Shown one piece after another: positions 1-6,397 of a stretch of DNA of 8,389 nucleotides. The notes below the pieces were generated by a model, which searched no databases, was not told where the DNA came from, and was given only the letters and a program-made list of their open reading frames with translations. Each line of letters begins with the position of its first letter. Within the stretch, counting starts at the first letter, position 1. Source of the stretch: Elusimicrobiota bacterium (GTDB taxonomy: Bacteria > CG03 > SLGR01); the NCBI GenBank assembly GCA_012511615.1, contig JAAZFS010000103.1, positions 1-8,389 on the forward strand, written 5' to 3'. Both the position numbers and the translations under genes were made by a program.

Positions 1-15
1 AGACTAACCCCATCT

Positions 16-54
16 AAAAAGAGGACTCCGTCTTGCCGGTAAATATCACCTCTT
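16..54 (-). terminator. Possible weak terminator after argH
   Basis: AAGAGG (54-49), formed by the last two argH codons just before the stop, can pair with CCTCTT (24-19); the T run continues to 16 (five T in all). The loop of 24 nt has an inner CCG/CGG stem. This fits a short intrinsic terminator overlapping the argH end, but the stem is only 6 bp and the T run short. An ATG at 13-11 reading toward the window edge could begin another gene in the same transcript; too little sequence remains to judge. Confidence 0.35.
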
Positions 55-1353
55 ATGTAATCTTCGCGCAACCGCATTCTCCGTTTTAATAAAATCCTTT
101 AAATCTGTCTCCACTTGCGGTATTTCCTTCTGCAAATCCTCTAATGGATAGTCCGAAAAGTTTTCATACCCCTTGCTGATCCCTTCCGAAACCAGTCGAC
201 CAACTTCACGGTGGGCATCCCTGAAATCCATACCTTTGATGACTAGGTATTCTGCAAAATCAGCAGCATCGGTAAAGCCAACCCTCGCAGCCTGCCCCAT
301 TTTCTCTGGATTAAAACTGATGTTTTCCAGAATGTCCGGGATAAGGTCCAGAAGGGTCTCGGCTTTGAAGGCAGAATCAAAAACAATCCTGTCATCCTGC
401 ATGTCCCTGTTATACATTAAAGGGAGTCCCTTCATAACAGTAAGAAGACCTACCAGGGCACCATTGAGCCGACCCGAAGAAGATCGCATGAGTTCTATAC
501 AATCTGGATTTTTCTTCTGGGGCATAATAGAGGAAGTCTCTGCAATAGACTCGTCTAATTCTATAAAAGAAAATTCTTTTGTAGATAAAATCACAAATTC
601 TTCGGCCATCCTAGAAATATGGCTACCTAAAATTGCGCAAGCCGATGAAAATTCCAGCATGTGGTCTCTAGAAGATACCGCATCCATGGGATTATCCAAG
701 AGACCCTCAAATCCCAATTCCTTAGCAATAAAATTCCTATCAAGCTTTATGTTTGTTGAAGCTCCAGCTCCTGAGCCCAGCGGTAAAAGATTGAGTCGTT
801 TTTTTAATTGAGAAAAACGTTCGGAATCCCGCTTAAACCAATTGATATATACCCCAAGATAGGTAGCTAAATCCACTGGTTGGGCCCGCTGTAGGTGTGT
901 ATAGGAGGGCATTATCACTTTCTTCCCATCGGAGGATTTGATTTTTTGCTCCAGTGCATCCACAGCCTGAGATAGAAGTTCAATAATTCTTTCAGCCGAG
1001 TCCCTTAAAAACAGCCTCATATCACAGGCCACCTGATCATTTCTGGACCGGCCGGCATGAAGCTTTCTACCAGGTTCACCCAAGAATGACTCCACCGCCA
1101 TATGGATATCATCAAAACCTTTTACGAATTTTGAAGGGTCCTCTTTAAGAGCAAGGAGAGCCTTATCTAAGGCGGAATTTATTTCCTTTAAGTCTTTTTC
1201 TTCTATATAGCCAGCCTTTTCAAGGGCGGCTGCATGGACCCGGCTCTGCAATATATCATAAGAGGCCAGGATGATGTCTTTTTCTGCGGAAGAGGTAAAT
1301 TCCGCAATTTTCTCGCGGAGGTCTTTCCCTAGTCGGCCTCCTCTAAGAATCAT
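46..1353 (-). CDS. argH: Argininosuccinate lyase
   Basis: This enzyme cleaves argininosuccinate to arginine and fumarate, the last step of arginine synthesis, in the cytoplasm; family members are homotetramers of the fumarase/aspartase superfamily. The 435-residue protein shows the N-terminal GGR segment (5-7), the GRSRNDQ motif (101-107), the YTHLQRAQP block with the conserved Thr152-His153 pair (151-159), and the flexible signature loop SSIMPQKKNP (274-283) carrying the catalytic serine. Two family positions differ: the Gly that normally opens the signature loop is Thr273, and the usual HTGRSRND reads HAGRSRND. The length is slightly below the usual ~455-465 residues, with no obvious truncation. 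The ATG lies 11 bp inside the end of argG, with only a weak GGTGA ribosome site 3 nt upstream, so coupling to argG translation is likely. It is the last gene of the argBDGH cluster. The identification is secure; the effect of the substitutions is not known. Confidence 0.97.
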   Translation of the reverse strand: MILRGGRLGKDLREKIAEFTSSAEKDIILASYDILQSRVHAAALEKAGYIEEKDLKEINSALDKALLALKEDPSKFVKGFDDIHMAVESFLGEPGRKLHAGRSRNDQVACDMRLFLRDSAERIIELLSQAVDALEQKIKSSDGKKVIMPSYTHLQRAQPVDLATYLGVYINWFKRDSERFSQLKKRLNLLPLGSGAGASTNIKLDRNFIAKELGFEGLLDNPMDAVSSRDHMLEFSSACAILGSHISRMAEEFVILSTKEFSFIELDESIAETSSIMPQKKNPDCIELMRSSSGRLNGALVGLLTVMKGLPLMYNRDMQDDRIVFDSAFKAETLLDLIPDILENISFNPEKMGQAARVGFTDAADFAEYLVIKGMDFRDAHREVGRLVSEGISKGYENFSDYPLEDLQKEIPQVETDLKDFIKTENAVARRLHKR

Positions 1354-2539
1354 CTTTCACCGACCCCCATACCTTGTAGGGCAGGCCCCAGAGGTTTATG
1401 AAACCCTCTGCATCTTTATGCGAGAAGGTATCCTTGTCGGTATAGGTGGCTAGTTCCTCAACATACATTGAATAAGGACTTCTGGTGCCAGTAACTACGG
1501 CATTACCCTTGTAGAGTTTTACCCTCACCTCTCCAGTCAGGCGGTTGGCTGTAGTATCAGCAAAATTTTGGATAGACTCTCTTAAGGGGGAGAACCATTT
1601 TCCTTCATAAACCAAGCGAGCATATTCCATAGCAAGTTTTCTTTTATTTAGAATAAACTCTTTCTCAAGCACCAGGGCCTCAAGTGCTCTTATGGCATTG
1701 AAAAGTACTCTGGCAGCCGGAAACTCGTAAACTTCACGAGATTTAATTCCTACGACCCGATTTTCCACCATGTCCACTCTTCCGACGCCGTGCTTTCCAG
1801 CAATTGTGTTTAATTTCTTAACAAGGTCCACCGGAGAAAGTTTTTCACCATTAACTTTTACTGGGACACCCTTTTCAAATTCTACTATCACTTCTTCAGC
1901 GGTATCTGGGGCTTCTTCTATTGGATTTACAATGATGTAGGTATCTCTTGGGGGAGCCGTCCATGGATCTTCCAGGGCTCCACACTCTACACTGATACCC
2001 CATATGTTTCTATCTATGGAGTATTTACCACCACCCTTATCCTTGATGGTTAGGCCTTTCTTCTTCAAATACTCAAGTTCATCTGCCCGGCTGGTAAATT
2101 CCCACTCTCTTACGGGAGCAAGATTTTTAAGCTTGGGGTTTAAAGTCATGGCTGCTACTTCAAACCGGACCTGATCATTGCCTTTTCCGGTACATCCATG
2201 AGCCACTGCATCGGCTCCAGTCTCTTCGGCTACTTTCACCTGCCATTTAACAATAAGCGGGCGGGCCAGAGCTGTCGCCAAGAGATATGTGTCTTCATAT
2301 ACAGCACCTACTCGAAGGGCTGGGAAGGCATAATCTTCTATAAATTCTTCAGTTAAATCTTTGAAATGAAAATCATCAGCACCTGCTTGTTTTGCACGGT
2401 TCTTGAGCTCTTCCACATCTTCCGACTCACCCAAGAGAGCGCAATAGGCCACTACATCCGCCTTATAATTTTCTTTTAACCACGGTATCAAACAGGTCGT
2501 ATCAAGACCGCCCGAATAAGCCAAAACTATTTTCTTCAT
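1343..2539 (-). CDS. argG: Argininosuccinate synthase
   Basis: This enzyme joins citrulline and aspartate using ATP (giving AMP and pyrophosphate) to make argininosuccinate, the substrate of the next gene product. The 398-residue protein has the ATP pyrophosphatase P-loop SGGLDT (9-14), the HGCTGKGNDQVRFE segment (114-127) that binds substrate, IDRNIWG (175-181) with the following GALEDPW, and the later KSREVYE and PAAR segments, all typical of class I ArgG; the length is normal. I chose the ATG at 2539 because an AAGGAG ribosome site sits 8 nt upstream of it. A TTG one codon earlier (2542) would be in frame but is less likely. With the ATG, the start overlaps the argD stop by one base (TGATG), and the 3' end overlaps argH by 11 bp. 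No missing key residue is seen. Confidence 0.98.
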   Translation of the reverse strand: MKKIVLAYSGGLDTTCLIPWLKENYKADVVAYCALLGESEDVEELKNRAKQAGADDFHFKDLTEEFIEDYAFPALRVGAVYEDTYLLATALARPLIVKWQVKVAEETGADAVAHGCTGKGNDQVRFEVAAMTLNPKLKNLAPVREWEFTSRADELEYLKKKGLTIKDKGGGKYSIDRNIWGISVECGALEDPWTAPPRDTYIIVNPIEEAPDTAEEVIVEFEKGVPVKVNGEKLSPVDLVKKLNTIAGKHGVGRVDMVENRVVGIKSREVYEFPAARVLFNAIRALEALVLEKEFILNKRKLAMEYARLVYEGKWFSPLRESIQNFADTTANRLTGEVRVKLYKGNAVVTGTRSPYSMYVEELATYTDKDTFSHKDAEGFINLWGLPYKVWGSVKDDS

Positions 2540-3687
2540 CAATTATTCTCCTTAAAATATAGGGCCATAGTATCTAAGAGCCCATCAATATCTTTCTCAC
2601 TTATCATAAAGGGAGGAAGAAATCTTATCACCTTATCCCTCGTACAATTAACTATATATCCCTGCTCCATCAAATATTCCACCAGCGGGGCTCCTGGAGT
2701 ATCAAGCTCCACCCCCACAATCAGCCCCCGACCACGGACCTCTTTTATAATAGGAAAAGCAGATGCAAGAGACTCAAGGGCTTCCTTTAGATAGTCTCCC
2801 TTTGCTTTTACATCCTCCAAGAGTTCCGGAGTAAGCTCCTTTAAAGTGGCAAGAGAGGCAGCGCAGGCTACAGGGTTTCCTCCGAAAGTTGAACCATGAT
2901 CGCCGGCTTTCAGGGCCTCGGAAACCTTATCTGAAAGTATGCAGGCCCCCAGTGGAAGACCGCCACCCAAGGCTTTCCCCAAAGTTATAATATCGGGCTC
3001 TATACCATAATGCTGGTAGGCACAAAATTGTCCAGTCCTTCCAACCCCAGTCTGAATTTCATCAATTATTAGAAGAATATTGTTTTCTAAAGCTATATCA
3101 GCAAGACCTTTAATAAATTCATCTGAACCGACTATCACTCCGCCTTCCCCCTGGATAACCTCCACAAGTATGGCAGCGGTCCTCCGACTTAGCTTTTCTC
3201 TAAGGGAGGCTAAAAAATTGTAGTCAGCATGAATAAAACCTTCTGGAGCAGGACCGAATCCCTCCCGCATGTCCATATGTCCAGTGGCAGCTAAAGTTGC
3301 CAGAGTCCGACCGTGAAAAGAGTTTCTAAAAGAAATAATTTCGTATTTGGCCCCATCAAAATATTTGCGGGCAGCCTTTATGGCGGCTTCATTTGCCTCG
3401 GCGCCAGAATTAGAGAAAAACACTTTGCCGGGAAGGGTCCGCTCTATAATTTCTGAGGCAAGTTCTTCTTGGTTTGTTTCCGGAAAAAGATTGGAGATAT
3501 GCATATATTTATCTACTGACTGCTTTATCGCTTCAACAACTAGAGGGGGCCGATGGCCCAGACTGGTCACTGCAATCCCAGAGAAAAAATCAAGATATTC
3601 TTTACCGGATTTGTCCCAAATATGCTTGCCTTCAGCCCGGTCTATTTCAAGCTTAAGTTTATTATAGACCTTAAGTAATGAACTCAT
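2539..3687 (-). CDS. argD: Acetylornithine aminotransferase (class III, PLP-dependent)
   Basis: This enzyme transfers an amino group from glutamate to N-acetylglutamate semialdehyde, giving N-acetylornithine. The 382-residue sequence is a class III (subgroup II) aminotransferase: SNSGAEANEAA (92-102) binds the PLP phosphate, FHGRTLA lies at 124-130, Asp209 in IIDEIQTG contacts the PLP ring nitrogen, Lys238 in ITLGKALGGG is the Schiff-base lysine, and STFGGNP (266-272) completes the active site. The length fits ArgD. Some ArgD proteins also act on succinyl-diaminopimelate in lysine synthesis or on ornithine; the sequence alone cannot exclude this, but its place between argB and argG favours the arginine role. 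The ATG overlaps the argB stop in an ATGA; the nearest Shine-Dalgarno-like AGGA is 11 nt away, so reinitiation after argB is plausible. Confidence 0.96.
   Translation of the reverse strand: MSSLLKVYNKLKLEIDRAEGKHIWDKSGKEYLDFFSGIAVTSLGHRPPLVVEAIKQSVDKYMHISNLFPETNQEELASEIIERTLPGKVFFSNSGAEANEAAIKAARKYFDGAKYEIISFRNSFHGRTLATLAATGHMDMREGFGPAPEGFIHADYNFLASLREKLSRRTAAILVEVIQGEGGVIVGSDEFIKGLADIALENNILLIIDEIQTGVGRTGQFCAYQHYGIEPDIITLGKALGGGLPLGACILSDKVSEALKAGDHGSTFGGNPVACAASLATLKELTPELLEDVKAKGDYLKEALESLASAFPIIKEVRGRGLIVGVELDTPGAPLVEYLMEQGYIVNCTRDKVIRFLPPFMISEKDIDGLLDTMALYFKENN
2548..2553 (-). promoter_or_regulatory. Ribosome binding site deciding the argG start
   Basis: AAGGAG lies inside the last codons of argD, 8 nt before the ATG at 2539 and 5 nt before the in-frame TTG at 2542. 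The spacing and codon preference favour the ATG, giving a one-base overlap with the argD stop. It is the strongest Shine-Dalgarno match among the six genes. Confidence 0.75.
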
Positions 3688-4421
3688 TTTATACAGGTTC
3701 CTAGATTCCCCTCAAGATCTAAAATATTCACCTTCTCCACCCCACCGGAAATAGCAAGTTCAGAAGCCTGAAGTTTGGGAATCATCCCATCTGTCACAAC
3801 TCCATCTTTTATGAGTTTAGGTATATCATTCAAAGGAAGATCTTTAATAAATTCACCATCTTTTATAACCCCCCCAGAGTCTGTTACAAAATTAAACTCA
3901 TGGGCTTTTAATGAAGCTGCAAGGGCGGCTGCAAAAAAATCTGCATTTATGTTCAATGCTCCACCATCCGGTCCTTCACTAACGGGACTTACTACCGGAA
4001 TTATTTCTCCGTCCAGAAGACTTATGAGAAGTGAGGGATCCATTTCTGAAACTTTTCCAACTCGGCCCAGTTTTGGATCAATGATTTTAGCTATAGCAAG
4101 CGAGGCGTCGCGTCCGCTGATACCGGCGGCTTTGAGGGATTCTTCTCTTAAAATATTAACCAGTTTTTTATTCATCAGGCCACTCAGAACCATCTCTACA
4201 ACTTTCATTGTATCTTGATCTGTAACCCGCTGACCATCTATAAACTCAGCCTTTACTCCAAGGCGACCCAGCCAGTAATTAATATCACTTCCTCCTCCGT
4301 GAACAAGAATAGATTCACCGGGGATAAGCCAGGGTTTAAGAGCTTTAATCATTTTGCCTGCCGACTGGTCGGAATTAAGTACCGAACCGCCTATTTTAGT
4401 AATTCTATATTTTTTCTTCAT
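3684..4421 (-). CDS. argB: N-acetylglutamate kinase
   Basis: This amino-acid kinase phosphorylates N-acetylglutamate with ATP, the second step of arginine synthesis. In its 245 residues I see the nucleotide lysine in KIGGS (Lys9), the glycine loop HGGG (41-44), QRVTD with substrate-binding Arg65, LNINAD (156-161, with Asn158), VTDSGGV (179-185) and GMIPKL with Lys216. It lacks the N-terminal helix extension of arginine-inhibited hexameric NAGKs, because the KIGGS motif starts only 9 residues in. It also lacks their C-terminal segment of the LLELFTDxGIGT type. It is therefore more like the short dimeric, arginine-insensitive E. coli form; this is an inference. The start is fixed by two in-frame stops (TAA TAA) 9-14 bases upstream. 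A LysW-linked kinase (LysZ) is less likely given argG and argH in the same cluster and no lysW. A G7 run encodes part of the VTDSGGV motif. Confidence 0.95.
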   Translation of the reverse strand: MKKKYRITKIGGSVLNSDQSAGKMIKALKPWLIPGESILVHGGGSDINYWLGRLGVKAEFIDGQRVTDQDTMKVVEMVLSGLMNKKLVNILREESLKAAGISGRDASLAIAKIIDPKLGRVGKVSEMDPSLLISLLDGEIIPVVSPVSEGPDGGALNINADFFAAALAASLKAHEFNFVTDSGGVIKDGEFIKDLPLNDIPKLIKDGVVTDGMIPKLQASELAISGGVEKVNILDLEGNLGTCIK

Positions 4422-4435
4422 ATCCTCTTATTATA
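4422..4435 (-). promoter_or_regulatory. Consensus -10 box and close-set ribosome site just before argB
   Basis: A perfect TATAAT (4435 down to 4430) lies 8 bases before the argB ATG, and AAGAGG (4429-4424) sits only 2 bases before it. If the TATAAT is a real -10 element, transcription would begin within about 0-3 bases of the ATG and give a leaderless or nearly leaderless message. If transcription starts further upstream, the AAGAGG is unusually close for a Shine-Dalgarno site. No good -35 element is seen 16-18 bp upstream (the best spacing gives CTTTAT), so the -10 reading is tentative in an A+T-rich gap. Confidence 0.3.
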
Positions 4436-4448
4436 ATCTTTTTCCCTT

Positions 4449-4528
4449 AAAAATAAAGTCTGATTCTAATATAACCTTAAGTTTTTTCTTTGAAGTTTTC
4501 GGAGAAAAACCTCTAATCAAAATCAGAC
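4449..4528 (-). terminator. Putative intrinsic terminator of lepA, upstream of argB
   Basis: Seen in sequence: the arm GTCTGATTTTGAT (4528 down to 4516) can pair with ATTAGAATCAGAC (4470 down to 4458) over 13 bp, with two G-U pairs when read as RNA. The second arm is followed at once by TTTATTTTT (4457-4449). The loop is about 45 nt and can form an inner hairpin between GTTTTTCT and AGAAAAAAC with one bulged A. The arm-plus-T-tract layout fits a rho-independent terminator read in the direction of lepA, beginning 7 bases past its stop codon. The long loop and low GC make it weaker than a textbook terminator. It could instead be part of an attenuator controlling argB; no leader peptide or alternative antiterminator was recognised. 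Confidence 0.6.
4468..4494 (-). promoter_or_regulatory. Alternative weak promoter candidate for argBDGH
   Basis: TTCAAA (4494-4489, 4 of 6 matches to TTGACA) and TATATT (4473-4468, 5 of 6 matches to TATAAT) are separated by 15 bp, which is shorter than the preferred 17. Transcription from here would start inside the downstream arm of the hairpin and give a leader of about 40 nt containing AAGAGG. It is in an A+T-rich intergenic stretch where such matches arise by chance. Confidence 0.2.
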
Positions 4529-4534
4529 AGTTTT

Positions 4535-6334
4535 TTAGCCCGTCAGATCTGTTTTCAAAATTGAAGAGAAGGCGTTTTGCGGTATCTGAACCGAGCCAAT
4601 CGTCTTCATTTTTTTCTTACCTCTCTTTTGTTTTTCCAAAAGCTTGCGCTTCCGGGTAACATCTCCGCCATAGAGTTTTGCCGTAACATCTTTTCTGTAA
4701 GGATCAACTGTAGAGCGGGATATTATTTTCCCCCCAATAGCACCCTGAATGGCAATTCTGAATTGGTGACGGGGAATTTCTTCCTTGAGACTATTACAAA
4801 TTTTCACTCCCCACTCCCGAGCCTTGTCTCTAAAGACTATCATAGAAAGGGCATCCACTCCCTCTCCGTTAACCAAAATATCCAGTTTAACCAGATCGCT
4901 TTTTCTATAGTCATCAATTTCATAATCAAAGGAACCATAGCCTTGAGTTATACTTTTCAGGGTGTCATAAAAATCGTAGATTACTTCTGCAAGAGGCATC
5001 TCTATTCTCAGCTCCACTCTGGCAGGGTCTGGATAATATGTCTGCATATTTACTCCACGACGACTTAAGCAAAGTGTCATTACAGCTCCTGTATATTTTT
5101 CAGGAAAAAGTAGGCTTGCTTTTATGTAGGGCTCTTCGGCATAGGCTATCTCTGATGGGTCAGGATAATACTGGGGATTATCCACGATTATTTTTTCACC
5201 AGAATTTAGGGTAAACCTGTAGAGAACACTAGGTACCGTCATTATTATCCCCTGATCGTATTCTCTCTCCAAGCGCTGTTGAAATATTTCCAAATGAAGT
5301 AGACCCAAGAACCCGCATCTAAAACCCTGACCAAGTGCAGCTGAGGAGTCTGGTTGATATACTACGGAAGCATCATTTAGCTCATATTTTTCCATAGCTT
5401 CTCTTAGGTCCTGATACTCATCCGTAGAAATAGGATAGATTGAAGAAAACACCACGGGCTTTGACTCCCTAAATCCCTCCAGAGGTGCAGAGGCTGGATT
5501 GGTATCCGAAGTAAGTGTATCTCCAATTCGGGTATCACCCAATTTTTTTATACCTGCTGAAATATATCCTACCTCTCCCGCCTCTAGGCTTTTGGTAGGA
5601 GTTTTTTCTAGACGGAAAATTCCAACTTCATCAATTTTGTGAACGCTATCATTGGACATAAACTTCACGCTATCTCCGGCTTTTATCTTTCCATCAAAAA
5701 CTCTTAAGGCCGGAATTGCTCCCCGGTAAGGGTCGTAATAAGCATCAAATATGAGAGCCCTTAAAGGAGCTGATGGATCCCCCTTAGGCGGTGGAATTCT
5801 TTCAATAACAGCTTCAAATATTTCCTCTATACCCTCTCCAGTTTTAGCCGAACACAGGAGGGCCCCTTCAGGATCAAGACCAAGTTCATTATCTATTTGC
5901 TTCTTAACATGTTCTATATCGGCTGAAGGAAGATCTATCTTATTAATGACTGGAATTATTTCCAGTTCGTGCTCCATAGCAAGATAAAGGTTAACTATTG
6001 TTTGGGCTTCAACTCCCTGGGAGGCATCCACTAAAAGCAGGACTCCCTCACATGAGGCCAGGGCCCTTGATACCTCATAGGAAAAATCCACATGGCCGGG
6101 AGTATCTATCAGGTTAATTGTATAATTTTCGCCGTCTTCTCCGGTATAGGGAAGGGCCAGGGTCTGACTTTTGATAGTTATCCCTCTCTCCCTTTCTATA
6201 TCCATATCATCCAGAATCTGTTCTCTAAAATCCCGCTCGCTTATCAGGCCTCTGGCCTGTATAAGTCGGTCAGCAAGAGTGGACTTGCCATGATCTATAT
6301 GGGCAATTATTGAGAAATTTCTTATGTTTTTCAT
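4535..6334 (-). CDS. lepA: Elongation factor 4 (LepA GTPase)
   Basis: LepA is a ribosome-associated translational GTPase that affects initiation or elongation, especially under stress, and was first described as back-translocating. The 599 residues match the usual length and domain order. The G domain shows G1 AHIDHGKST (11-19), G2 RGIT (50-53), G3 DTPGH with catalytic His81 (77-81), G4 NKID (131-134) and G5 SAK (162-164). EF-G-like domains follow, including GFRCGFLGLLHLEI (337-350). The LepA-specific C-terminal domain shows YGGDVTRKRKLLEKQK (555-570) and GSVQIPQNAF (580-589). The N-terminus MKNIRNFSIIAH is the family start, yet no Shine-Dalgarno sequence precedes it; the upstream bases are a T7 run and AAACAA. 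It follows comEC by 57 bp and is separated from argB by 113 bp with a terminator-like hairpin. Confidence 0.98.
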   Translation of the reverse strand: MKNIRNFSIIAHIDHGKSTLADRLIQARGLISERDFREQILDDMDIERERGITIKSQTLALPYTGEDGENYTINLIDTPGHVDFSYEVSRALASCEGVLLLVDASQGVEAQTIVNLYLAMEHELEIIPVINKIDLPSADIEHVKKQIDNELGLDPEGALLCSAKTGEGIEEIFEAVIERIPPPKGDPSAPLRALIFDAYYDPYRGAIPALRVFDGKIKAGDSVKFMSNDSVHKIDEVGIFRLEKTPTKSLEAGEVGYISAGIKKLGDTRIGDTLTSDTNPASAPLEGFRESKPVVFSSIYPISTDEYQDLREAMEKYELNDASVVYQPDSSAALGQGFRCGFLGLLHLEIFQQRLEREYDQGIIMTVPSVLYRFTLNSGEKIIVDNPQYYPDPSEIAYAEEPYIKASLLFPEKYTGAVMTLCLSRRGVNMQTYYPDPARVELRIEMPLAEVIYDFYDTLKSITQGYGSFDYEIDDYRKSDLVKLDILVNGEGVDALSMIVFRDKAREWGVKICNSLKEEIPRHQFRIAIQGAIGGKIISRSTVDPYRKDVTAKLYGGDVTRKRKLLEKQKRGKKKMKTIGSVQIPQNAFSSILKTDLTG

Positions 6335-6340
6335 TTGTTT

Positions 6341-6397
6341 AAAAAAAGGCGATTAAATTAATCCAGTTTTCCTTAGTCAGTTTAGGCGGGATTAATT
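6341..6397 (-). repeat. Inverted repeat at the comEC stop codon with downstream T7 run
   Basis: AATTAATCC (6397-6389), which includes the comEC TAA, is a perfect 9 bp inverted match to GGATTAATT (6364-6356), with a 24-base loop. Eight bases later there is a run of seven T (6347-6341), followed by AAACAA and the lepA ATG. A smaller alternative stem, GATT/AATC, lies directly before GCC and the T run. This could be a weak terminator or attenuator between comEC and lepA, or a leader structure affecting lepA translation. The A+T-rich stem and the gap before the T run argue against efficient termination. Confidence 0.35.

Noticed and set aside
173..811. Plus-strand 212-residue open frame opposite argH
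   Set aside because: It lies wholly antisense to a strongly conserved gene, resembles no known family and is serine-rich as expected for a shadow frame. The other plus-strand frames (for example 3347-3667, 3775-4218, 4577-5068, 5751-5987 and 7365-7565) were rejected for the same reason.
2540..2542. TTG as the argG start
   Set aside because: It adds only one residue before an ATG that has a well-spaced AAGGAG, so the ATG at 2539 is preferred.
3684..4421. LysW-dependent lysine kinase (LysZ) instead of ArgB
   Set aside because: The cluster has argG and argH, no lysW or other LysW-pathway gene is visible, and the motifs match N-acetylglutamate kinase.
4422..4534. ARG box, T-box or other riboswitch upstream of argB
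   Set aside because: I looked for the TGAATnnnnATTCA-type palindrome and the T-box GGGTGGNACCGCG core and found neither; the space is too short for a full T-box.
4215..4659. Plus-strand frames spanning the argB-lepA gap
   Set aside because: They run antisense into both flanking genes, have low-complexity hydrophobic composition and no ribosome site that I could support; the gap is better explained by a terminator and promoter.
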